Below, piece by piece: positions 1-4,680 of a stretch of DNA of 6,139 nt. Below the pieces are notes generated by a model. The model made no database searches. It worked only from the letters and a program-made list of their open reading frames with translations, and was not told the DNA's origin. The DNA is from Candidatus Symbiobacter sp. (GTDB taxonomy: Bacteria > Pseudomonadota > Alphaproteobacteria > Elsterales > Elsteraceae): NCBI GenBank assembly GCA_030054015.1, contig JASGCR010000141.1, positions 1 to 6,139 of the forward strand, given 5' to 3'. Positions within the stretch are counted from its first letter, which is position 1; every line of letters begins with the position of its first letter. Made by a program: the position numbers and the translations under genes.

Positions 1-110
1 CCTTCCTAAGCAGGAAGGGGGGGTCAGTACGACTTATTCAGACCTTCCTAAAGAAAGTATGAACAAGTCCTTTTCAAAAGAGCCGCGTCTTTGCGAGCCA
101 GCCGCGCTTT
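1..110. repeat. Terminus of a palindromic repeat element plus adjoining arm
   Basis: Bases 1-25 (CCTTCCTAAGCAGGAAGG followed by a G run and TC) are the reverse complement of the left end of the element at 2886-3335, so an element end lies here and the rest may be outside the window. After it, GACTTATTCAGACCTT (31-46) and AAAGTATGAACAAGTC (54-69) form an imperfect inverted repeat. The second arm continues into AAAAGAGCCGCG and TTTGCGAGC (about 76-100), which match the reverse complement of 3030-3085 in unit A. This is therefore a second, partial or rearranged copy of the same family. A 65-codon open frame at 59-256 begins inside the repeat and is not convincing as a gene. That these matches are shared is seen directly; that the family moves is inferred. 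Confidence 0.7.
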
Positions 111-148
111 GCGCTTGCCTAACCCGTGTCGGTTCATTATTCTTGTGC

Positions 149-168
149 ATTGCTGCCGCGGGAGCAAT
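149..168. promoter_or_regulatory. 20-bp near-palindrome upstream of the kinase gene
   Basis: ATTGCTGCCGCGGGAGCAAT reads almost the same on both strands; only the two G positions flanking the central CCGCGG fail to match. It lies about 200 bases before the kinase start in a stretch (110-366) with no credible gene. It could be a protein-binding operator, a piece of a decayed palindromic repeat, or chance. Nothing here identifies a binding protein. Confidence 0.25.
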
Positions 169-227
169 AAACCTCAGGCGGCATGATGCGCAGCCACCCC
201 CCCTGATAGATGTTGATTATGGGCAAA

Positions 228-254
228 GTGACAAGCCCCCCTTTGGGATATATT
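228..254 (+). promoter_or_regulatory. Possible sigma-70 type promoter for the kinase gene
   Basis: GTGACA at 228-233 matches the -35 consensus at five of six positions. TATATT at 249-254 matches the -10 consensus at five of six with a short 15-base spacer; TATTAA at 251-256 gives a 17-base spacer with a weaker match. Transcription would begin near 260, leaving a leader of about 105 bases. This rests on pattern matching only. Confidence 0.3.
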
Positions 255-366
255 AACGTGATGGTCGAGATTTTGCCAAAGAATATCTTCGGGCGTTATC
301 CAGGCTTGCCCCACCCGCCCGCACCCAACGGGATATTTTGCACCAACTTGGCATAAGGGCAAAAGC

Positions 367-2010
367 TTGACCCCGTCAATCCATGTGTCGTTTTCCGTTT
401 CAGCCTGGTGGCTTCTTGGCCTGGTTTTGCTGGTCGCTCTGGCATATTGGCTCAGGAAAAGGGCGTTGCGTCAAAGCGAAGGAAAAAATATTTATCCCCC
501 CGGCTTCAATGATCCCTGGCGCAGTTTGGACGTGATCGATGTGGGGTTGATGATATTTGATGACACGGATCGGCTCGTTTTCATCAACTTGCCCGCCCGC
601 CAATTCTTGCATCTTATCGATTTAGATGCCCCGCTCAAGACCAATTCTTCCCTCACCTATCACGACCTGGTGCTGGCCGTTTCATCCTCGCCCGTGGTTG
701 ATTTGGGCATGAACACGACCGCCGCCTGGGTCGCGGCACGCCGCCAAGGCCATGTCGCAACCCACAGTTATTATGATCTGGCCCTGCAAAGCGGCACCGT
801 CTATCAAATCAGCGAAAATCGCTTGCCCGATGGCGGATGTGTGCTGGCCTGTAATGATGTAACCGCATCGCGCCACCGCGAGCATCATATCGCCCAGAAT
901 GCCCTGTTGTTGGCGAAAACCTTGGCCTCGATCAATGAGGGCATCTGTGTCTTTGACCGCAACCAAAGATTGGTGGTGTGGAACGAACAATTTTTGAATT
1001 TTTTTGGCTTTGCCGCCCGCCAAGTTTGGGTTGGTAAACTGGTCAGTCGTTTCGCCGGCTTGCCGGTCAGCCGCGACAAAACCATTACCCCCCAAGACAG
1101 CGAAGAATTCATTGTCGATTTCGACGCCAAGGCCGATGATGCGTTTGAATTTACCTTGCCCAATGGCCGCATCCTTGACGTTCACCGCCACACCAACCCG
1201 GAATTTTTGCTGGTTTACAGCTTTGTCGACATCACCACCCGCAAACATGCCGAGCAACAATGGCAAGCCGCCAAAGAACAGGCGGAAATTTCCAACCGCT
1301 CCAAAAGCGTGTTCCTGGCCAATATGAGCCACGAACTTCGCACCCCGCTCAACGCCATTATCGGTTTTTCCGAAATCATCGCCAACCAATTAATGGGCAA
1401 AGTCAATAATGACAAATATTTGGAATACGCCAAAGATATTCATATGAGCGGCCAACATTTATTGGGTTTGATCAATGATATCCTTGATCTGTCAAAAGTT
1501 GAGTCCGGCAAATTAGAATTGACCGAAGAAAATATTGACCTGATTAAATTAATTTTATCCTGTTTTCATTTCATTGAAGAGGGGGCGCATAAAAAGCAAA
1601 TCAGTTTAGGCATTGTGCCCTCGGCCTTTCATCCCATTATCCGCGCCGATCATCGTTATATGCAGCAAATTTTATTAAATATTCTGTCCAATGCCGAGAA
1701 ATTTACCCTGCCTGGTGGCCGTATTTTGGTCATGACCGAGTTTGATGACCAAGGAGATTTATGGATCATTATTTCCGACAGTGGCATCGGTATTGCCGAG
1801 GCCGATATTGACCGCGCCATGTCGCCCTTTGGTCAAGTCGATTCCAGCCTGGCCCGCCAATACCAGGGGACCGGCTTGGGGTTACCTTTGACGAAATCTT
1901 TGGTCGAAAAACATGGCGGAAAATTTACTCTCAACAGCATTTTGGGCCAAGGCACCGACGTGATCATACAACTCCCCGCCGCCCGTGTTGTGGCCAAAAA
2001 TCTAAGTTAG
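367..2010 (+). CDS. Membrane-anchored PAS-PAS sensor histidine kinase
   Basis: This is a 547-residue sensor kinase that should autophosphorylate a histidine and pass the phosphate to a response regulator, which is not in the window. One hydrophobic segment (about residues 11-29) is followed by Arg/Lys-rich sequence, suggesting a single inner-membrane anchor with a cytoplasmic body. Two PAS-like sensor domains follow (about 54-165 and 183-290), then a short linker and a HisKA domain with MSHELRTPLNAIIGFSEII; the phosphorylated residue should be His322. The ATPase domain has its N-box around Asn438/Asn442, DSGIGI at 471-476 and GTGLGL at 501-506, so all catalytic motifs look intact. The dimerisation helix resembles the alphaproteobacterial PleC/DivJ/PdhS kinases, but no orthologue is claimed. 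The start is TTG at 367, preceded by TAAGGG at a good distance. The frame is closed upstream at 259-261 and has no ATG before 367; GTG at 385 is an alternative. No receiver domain is present, so it is not a hybrid kinase. Confidence 0.93.
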   Translation: MTPSIHVSFSVSAWWLLGLVLLVALAYWLRKRALRQSEGKNIYPPGFNDPWRSLDVIDVGLMIFDDTDRLVFINLPARQFLHLIDLDAPLKTNSSLTYHDLVLAVSSSPVVDLGMNTTAAWVAARRQGHVATHSYYDLALQSGTVYQISENRLPDGGCVLACNDVTASRHREHHIAQNALLLAKTLASINEGICVFDRNQRLVVWNEQFLNFFGFAARQVWVGKLVSRFAGLPVSRDKTITPQDSEEFIVDFDAKADDAFEFTLPNGRILDVHRHTNPEFLLVYSFVDITTRKHAEQQWQAAKEQAEISNRSKSVFLANMSHELRTPLNAIIGFSEIIANQLMGKVNNDKYLEYAKDIHMSGQHLLGLINDILDLSKVESGKLELTEENIDLIKLILSCFHFIEEGAHKKQISLGIVPSAFHPIIRADHRYMQQILLNILSNAEKFTLPGGRILVMTEFDDQGDLWIIISDSGIGIAEADIDRAMSPFGQVDSSLARQYQGTGLGLPLTKSLVEKHGGKFTLNSILGQGTDVIIQLPAARVVAKNLS

Positions 2011-2042
2011 AGGGCGTGATCAATAGGCATAATACTGTAGCC

Positions 2043-2061
2043 TGTAACTTTACACTTGACA
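2043..2061 (+). promoter_or_regulatory. Candidate higBA operator and -35 element
   Basis: TGTAACTTTACA (2043-2054) is an inverted repeat with TGTAA/TTACA arms around a two-base centre, followed at once by a perfect TTGACA (2056-2061). An HTH-type antitoxin usually represses its own operon through such a site, so the natural candidate for binding is the HigA product. The -10 for this -35 would be TAACCT (2079-2084), a weak match lying almost on the higB start. CATAAT at 2029-2034 is another possible -10. The palindrome is seen directly; the operator role is inferred. Confidence 0.45.
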
Positions 2062-2088
2062 GTTTAGGGAATAGGGAGTAACCTCATC

Positions 2089-2379
2089 ATGAAAATCAGG
2101 AACATCCTGCATCGTGGCTTGCGCGATTATGTCGAATTTGGCGACCGGCGGGGTCTAGACCGAGCCATTATCCCAAAATTGACGCGGGTGATTTCCTTTT
2201 TGCAGGCGATGGCACAGGCCGAGGAACTTTATGACTTAAAAGCTTGGAAGGCGCATGTTTTAACCGGGGATCGCCGTGGCACCTGGAGCCTGTCCATCAC
2301 CCGCAATTGGCGACTGACCTTTCGGGTCGATGGCAAGATGCTTGAGATTATTGACTTGAATTACGAAGATTATCATTAA
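2089..2379 (+). CDS. higB: HigB-family toxin (RelE superfamily mRNA interferase)
   Basis: This 96-residue protein has the family's usual length and layout: HRGLRDYVEFGD near the N-terminus, a helical middle, then LYDLKAWKAHVLTGDRRG, WSLSITRNWRLTFRV and the terminal NYEDYH. HigB toxins bind the ribosome and cut mRNA during translation; in the family the basic residues and the C-terminal Asp-Tyr-His group contribute to the active site, and all are present. AGGGAG at 2073-2078 precedes the ATG by ten bases. The toxin comes first and the antitoxin second, the reverse of most TA operons and typical of higBA. The antitoxin starts 38 bases after the stop codon. There is no sign of truncation, so it is probably functional. 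Confidence 0.92.
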   Translation: MKIRNILHRGLRDYVEFGDRRGLDRAIIPKLTRVISFLQAMAQAEELYDLKAWKAHVLTGDRRGTWSLSITRNWRLTFRVDGKMLEIIDLNYEDYH

Positions 2380-2417
2380 ACCATTTTAAGCCCAGGCTTA
2401 GATCAACCGAGGACAAA

Positions 2418-2735
2418 ATGTATAGCGAAACCAAAGGCTTTGTTCTAGACACCCCCACCCATCCGGGCGAATTTCTGACCGAGGAAATCTTGGCCCCATT
2501 AGAACTGTCCGTCACGGCGGCGGCGCGGATTTTGGGGGTGACGCGGCCGGCTTTGTCGTCTTTGTTAAATGGGCGGTCAAGCCTGTCGGCGGTGATGGCG
2601 ATGCGCTTTGAAAAGGCGTTTGGGTTATCAATGGCGACCTTGCTTTCGATGCAAACCGCCTATGACATTGCCGAGGCGCAAAAACACCGCGATGAAATCA
2701 ACGTGCAACCGTATCAGTCGGGTGGCATGGCGTAG
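2418..2735 (+). CDS. higA: HigA-family antitoxin, XRE-type helix-turn-helix
   Basis: This is a 105-residue partner and repressor for the HigB toxin. The N-terminal THPGEFLTEEILAPLELSV is the standard HigA/VapI opening, and residues about 28-70 form the helix-turn-helix (TAAARILGVTRPALSSLLNG as recognition region). The final 30 residues (AQKHRDEINVQPY) are polar and probably flexible. GAGGA at 2409-2413 lies close before the ATG. It should neutralise HigB by direct binding and repress the operon, plausibly at the TGTAA/TTACA palindrome at 2043-2054. The gene ends 32 bases before the broken toxin gene of the neighbouring ParE-type module, which runs the other way; the two modules therefore converge. 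Confidence 0.92.
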   Translation: MYSETKGFVLDTPTHPGEFLTEEILAPLELSVTAAARILGVTRPALSSLLNGRSSLSAVMAMRFEKAFGLSMATLLSMQTAYDIAEAQKHRDEINVQPYQSGGMA

Positions 2736-2767
2736 GGGCGGATATTTGCCCTTTATTTTGGTTAATC

Positions 2768-2885
2768 TTAACCGATTTTATCGGTCACATCCATGCGGTC
2801 ATGCATGATACGCAGGATTTCGATCGCGGGCGGGTTGATGGTTTGAAAGTAAATATACTCCGCGTCCTTGAAAATTCGCCTTTAC
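2768..2885 (-). pseudogene. C-terminal fragment of a duplicated ParE-type toxin gene
   Basis: Read on the minus strand this encodes RRIFKDAEYIYFQ, then TINPPAIEILRIMHDRMD, then VTDKIG and a stop, matching the last part of the intact toxin at 3769-4122. Over the last 87 bases the two copies differ at only seven positions. Upstream the frame meets a stop (TAA at 2880-2882) just before the GACCCCCC end of the palindromic element, and the first two-thirds of the toxin is missing. No start codon serves it. It is the 3' remnant of a second parE, separated from its 5' remnant (near 3438) by the inserted repeat. Roughly 55 residues of the toxin have also been lost. Confidence 0.88.
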
Positions 2886-2940
2886 GACCCCCCTTCCTGC
2901 TTAGGGAAGGTCAGATTAAGTAGTAAAAACAAAAAAAGTG

Positions 2941-3042
2941 GCATTTGCGAGCGGTTGCATCGCAACCGCGAAGCAATCCAGTAACATCCTGAAATTGCTA
3001 GATTTTTCTGGATTGCTTCGCGGCTGCGCCGCTCGCAAATGC
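2941..3042. repeat. Palindrome unit A core
   Basis: GCATTTGCGAGCGG (2941-2954) pairs perfectly with CCGCTCGCAAATGC (3029-3042), and CCGCGAAGCAATCCAG (2966-2981) pairs perfectly with CTGGATTGCTTCGCGG (3008-3023). That makes 30 paired bases per arm around a 26-base loop. The interruptions between the stem segments are hairpins themselves: GGTTGC/GCAACC on the left (2953-2967) and CGGC/GCCG on the right. Outside the core, imperfect inverted ends continue (2897-2926 against 3062-3090). The pairing could form as RNA or as a DNA cruciform. Confidence 0.9.
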
Positions 3043-3083
3043 GCGGCTCTTTTGGCAAAAAAGTGACTTGTTCAGACTTTCCT

Positions 3084-3320
3084 TAGAGCTTGTGCGATAA
3101 TTATTTAAAGTTGAGCTTTGTGCGTCTTCACCCGCCGCTTGCGTTAGCAAGCGAGAAGGGAATCCAGCTTTGACGCGCGTCTGCGCGTCAAAAATGAATT
3201 TTTTTGCTCGAAATAGACATTTCGAGCGGCTGGATCACCCGACTCGCCGCATAAATGCGGCGGCGGGTGAAGACGCAACTTACAATTAATATTATGATAC
3301 TTAATTTTGAATCAGGCTCT
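3084..3320. repeat. Palindrome unit B, multi-arm branched hairpin
   Basis: The closing stem TGCGTCTTCACCCGCC (3121-3136) pairs perfectly with GGCGGGTGAAGACGCA (3262-3277). Inside it lie a hairpin GCTTGC/GCAAGC (3137-3152), a central arm GAGAAGGGAATCCAGC (3153-3168) against GCTGGATCACCCGACTC (3229-3245), and a hairpin GCCGCAT/ATGCGGC (3246-3261). The central arm ends in two more perfect hairpins: TTTGACGCGC/GCGCGTCAAA (3169-3192) and GCTCGAAAT/ATTTCGAGC (3206-3227). AT-rich flanks begin and end with AGAGC/GCTCT as a further inverted repeat. The plan matches the repeats around soxB. Nothing inside is coding. Confidence 0.88.
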
Positions 3321-3333
3321 TAGGAAGGGGGGG

Positions 3334-3438
3334 TCATAAAGCGGAATCCTTTAGGAAACAAAGTATACAAAACTCTATTTCGGCCAAATCGAGACTTGCC
3401 GGTTTTGTTATTTCAATGCGCCAATTTTCCGTTACCAT
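3334..3438 (-). pseudogene. N-terminal fragment of the duplicated ParE-type toxin gene
   Basis: From an ATG at 3438-3436 the minus strand reads MVTENWRIEITKPASLDLAE and then IEFCILCFLKDSAL before a TGA lying partly in the repeat terminus. The first 20 or so residues align with the intact toxin's MSVNWQSFLTTPARKDFEEI. Nucleotide resemblance runs on to about 3363 (TATAC), where the frame is already shifted, and is then lost. The start sits eight bases after the stop of the upstream antitoxin, mirroring the 11-base gap in the intact operon. The product would be 34 residues without the toxin fold, so it is taken as dead. It is much more diverged than the C-terminal fragment. Confidence 0.82.
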
Positions 3439-3446
3439 ATAACTAT

Positions 3447-3653
3447 TTAACGATAAAATTGGGCCATAAAATTTTCAATGTCCTGGTCTGTCTTAAGAAC
3501 AGTGACTTCCCCGCGTTCTGCCGCATCAATGCCAATCTGAATCTCGCGGCGGAGGGCGGCGATTTTTAACTGGGTGACCGAGTCTAACTCTGTTCCATGC
3601 GGCATAAGTTCGGGGGGCGTGTTCATTGCCATTTCTTTGCCAAAACCGTCCAT
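3447..3653 (-). CDS. Orphaned ParD-like antitoxin, second copy
   Basis: This 68-residue protein is the duplicate of the antitoxin at 4134-4340. The two share MDGFGKEMA at the start, KIAALRREIQIGIDAAERG in the middle and LKTDQDIENFMAQFYR at the end, while residues 10-29 differ widely. The ALRREIQIGIDAAERG stretch resembles the toxin-binding C-terminal helix of ParD antitoxins. The ATG at 3653 is chosen over one 30 bases upstream because it gives the same length and start as the other copy and has an AGGAGG-rich ribosome site just before it. Its own toxin gene is broken, but the frame and promoter are intact. It may be a freshly orphaned antitoxin, or may still neutralise the neighbouring intact toxin. 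The operon-level role is inferred. Confidence 0.78.
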   Translation of the reverse strand: MDGFGKEMAMNTPPELMPHGTELDSVTQLKIAALRREIQIGIDAAERGEVTVLKTDQDIENFMAQFYR

Positions 3654-3689
3654 GATTACCCCCCCTCCTCTGCGAATTTTCATCGGCTC

Positions 3690-3718
3690 ATTTTATCACC
3701 ACAAGCAAGACATCGCAA
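3690..3718 (-). promoter_or_regulatory. Promoter of the second TA copy
   Basis: On the minus strand TTGCGA (3718-3713) and TAAAAT (3695-3690) are separated by 17 bases, about 37 bases before the antitoxin start. The intact operon has the same arrangement (TTGCTA, 17 bases, TAAAAT) in otherwise partly diverged sequence, including a shared TGGTGA just before the -10. Conservation between the duplicated copies supports it being real. Confidence 0.6.
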
Positions 3719-3768
3719 AGTAATTTTGCAGAGGAGATCGCCTCTCCTGGTGTTGCCCGCCCTTAACC

Positions 3769-4122
3769 TTAACCGATTTTATCGGTCACATCCATGCGGT
3801 CATGCAAGATACGCAGGATTTCAATCAAGGGTGGGTTAATGGTTTGAAAATAAATCACATGCCTAGGCCGCTTGATTTTATGGGCTAAGGATTTTTGGTT
3901 CGTGATTTTGAGGGGGCAGCTTTTCACCCTGGAATCAAAACCGTCGAGAACTGAGATTCCAAACCGATTTGGATTCTCCCGCAAATTTTTTATTGTCAGC
4001 TCGATAAGTGCTATATAGCGGTTTGCGGCACCTACTCCCCAAGTTTCGGATGTATAGGCAAAGATCTCTTCAAAATCTTTTCGTGCCGGAGTTGTTAAGA
4101 AACTCTGCCAATTTACAGACAT
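3769..4122 (-). CDS. parE: ParE/RelE-family toxin, intact
   Basis: This is a 117-residue member of the ParE/RelE toxin superfamily. The N-terminal TPARKDFEEIFAYTSETWG, the helix with ANRYIALIELTIKNLRENP, and the C-terminal RHVIYFQ and IEILRILHDRMD are typical. Characterised ParE toxins poison DNA gyrase while RelE relatives cut ribosome-bound mRNA; sequence this short does not decide between them, though the RILHDRMD ending favours ParE. It is slightly longer than the usual 95-105 residues because of extra sequence around residues 57-82 (VLDGFDSRVKSCPLKITNQK). The start lies 11 bases after the antitoxin stop, with no strong ribosome site of its own, so translation is probably coupled to the antitoxin. 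All core motifs seem present. Confidence 0.9.
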   Translation of the reverse strand: MSVNWQSFLTTPARKDFEEIFAYTSETWGVGAANRYIALIELTIKNLRENPNRFGISVLDGFDSRVKSCPLKITNQKSLAHKIKRPRHVIYFQTINPPLIEILRILHDRMDVTDKIG

Positions 4123-4133
4123 TGCACGAAAAT

Positions 4134-4340
4134 CTAACGATAAAATTGGGCCATAAAATTTTCAATGTCTTGATCGGTCTTAAGCAGGACCCCATCTCCA
4201 CGTTCTGCCGCATCAATGCCAATCTGAATCTCGCGGCGGAGGGCGGCAATTTTTGCCTGGGTGGTCACGTCTGCGGCGACACCAGATAACGCGGCATCAG
4301 GGAGCGTGTTGATTGCCATTTCTTTGCCAAAACCATCCAT
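4134..4340 (-). CDS. ParD-like antitoxin of the intact operon
   Basis: This 68-residue antitoxin is the first gene of the intact operon. It carries KIAALRREIQIGIDAAERGD, which resembles the toxin-binding region of ParD, and ends LKTDQDIENFMAQFYR. ParD proteins normally begin with a ribbon-helix-helix DNA-binding domain and are 80-90 residues long. Here the first 30 residues (MDGFGKEMAINTLPDAALSG onward) do not show that fold clearly, so self-repression may be weak, absent or of another kind. GGAGGAG lies ten bases before the ATG, the strongest ribosome site in the region, as expected where the antitoxin must be made in excess. The family assignment rests mainly on the partner toxin and on one helix. 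No symbol is given because the DNA-binding domain is not evident. Confidence 0.8.
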   Translation of the reverse strand: MDGFGKEMAINTLPDAALSGVAADVTTQAKIAALRREIQIGIDAAERGDGVLLKTDQDIENFMAQFYR

Positions 4341-4375
4341 GATTTAACCGCTCCTCCGATAAATTTCATCCCCTA

Positions 4376-4404
4376 ATTTTATCACCACATGCGTGACATA
4401 GCAA
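4376..4404 (-). promoter_or_regulatory. Promoter of the intact parE operon
   Basis: On the minus strand TTGCTA (4404-4399), 17 bases, then TAAAAT (4381-4376), placed about 36 bases before the antitoxin start. The layout repeats in the duplicated copy (3690-3718). No clear palindromic operator overlaps it. Confidence 0.6.
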
Positions 4405-4447
4405 AATAATTTGTCGCGGAGCTTACCACCCCTCAATACTTAAAAGG

Positions 4448-4628
4448 AGGAGCGTCAAAAAAAGAGCGTCATTACCCGCCGGACTGCAAGCGGATTGCCG
4501 CTTGCAGTCCGAGTCGGGTAATCCCCAGGCGTATTATTCCCCAAAACTCCTGGGGGATTACCCGACTCGCCTTATTCGTTCCACGAATAAGGCGGCGGGT
4601 AATGACGCTCCCTTTTTTGACACTCTTT
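4448..4628. repeat. Branched palindromic repeat C, downstream of soxB
   Basis: GAGCGTCATTACCCGCC (4464-4480) pairs perfectly with GGCGGGTAATGACGCTC (4594-4610). Inside are a 13-bp hairpin GGACTGCAAGCGG/CCGCTTGCAGTCC (4481-4510), a central arm GAGTCGGGTAATCCCCAGG (4511-4529) against CCTGGGGGATTACCCGACTC (4549-4568), and an 11-bp hairpin GCCTTATTCGT/ACGAATAAGGC (4569-4593). The flanks are also inverted: AGGAGCGTCAAAAAAA on the left mirrors TTTTTTGACACTCTTT on the right. It lies 53 bases past the soxB stop and about 45 bases before the antitoxin promoter, so it may end or insulate transcription between them. The motif resembles the widespread GTCATTCCCGC...GCGGGAAT repeats of proteobacteria; that comparison is from memory. 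Confidence 0.9.
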
Positions 4629-4680
4629 GGCTGCGCGGCGGGGAATGACGTTCGTTAGGTGCGTCAACCCCGTGGGGGGC

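Larger units (their letters stand above)
2886..3335. mobile_element. Composite non-coding palindromic element inserted in parE copy
   Basis: The block is bounded by GACCCCCCTTCCT (2886-2898) and its inverse AGGAAGGGGGGGTC (3322-3335). Similarity continues a little outward (CGCCTTTAC against the inverse of ATAAAGCGG), so the exact edges are uncertain. Inside are two large palindromes: unit A (core 2941-3042, ends reaching about 2894-3090) and unit B (core 3121-3277, flanks about 3084-3320). There is no plausible protein-coding frame. It separates two pieces of one toxin gene, which is the evidence for insertion. No direct target-site duplication could be recognised. With no transposase inside, movement would need an enzyme supplied elsewhere. 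Descriptively it is a MITE-like or REP/BIME-like element; no named family is recognised. Confidence 0.72.

Noticed and set aside
59..256. 65-codon plus-strand open frame
   Set aside because: It begins inside a palindromic repeat arm, has no convincing ribosome site, and its Cys/Ala/Pro-rich translation resembles no family I know.
682..1389. 235-codon minus-strand open frame opposite the kinase
   Set aside because: It lies wholly within the kinase gene, whose domains and catalytic motifs are clear; the minus-strand translation is a low-complexity shadow.
2886..3335. CRISPR array or tRNA-like gene
   Set aside because: There are no regularly spaced direct repeats, and the branched fold of unit B lacks tRNA stem lengths, a T-loop sequence and a CCA end.
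2881..3340. Direct target-site duplication flanking the element
   Set aside because: The flanks CGCCTTTAC and ATAAAGCGG are inverted rather than direct repeats of each other, so they look like an extension of the terminal inverted repeat and not a duplication.
3447..3683. Longer 78-residue start for the second antitoxin copy
   Set aside because: The additional ten codons run through the AGGAGG ribosome site, and the other copy has no equivalent extension.
4448..4628. Simple intrinsic terminator of soxB
   Set aside because: T-runs exist on both sides, but the structure is a 150-base branched palindrome repeated elsewhere and upstream of soxB, so a repeat element is the better primary description; a termination side effect remains possible.
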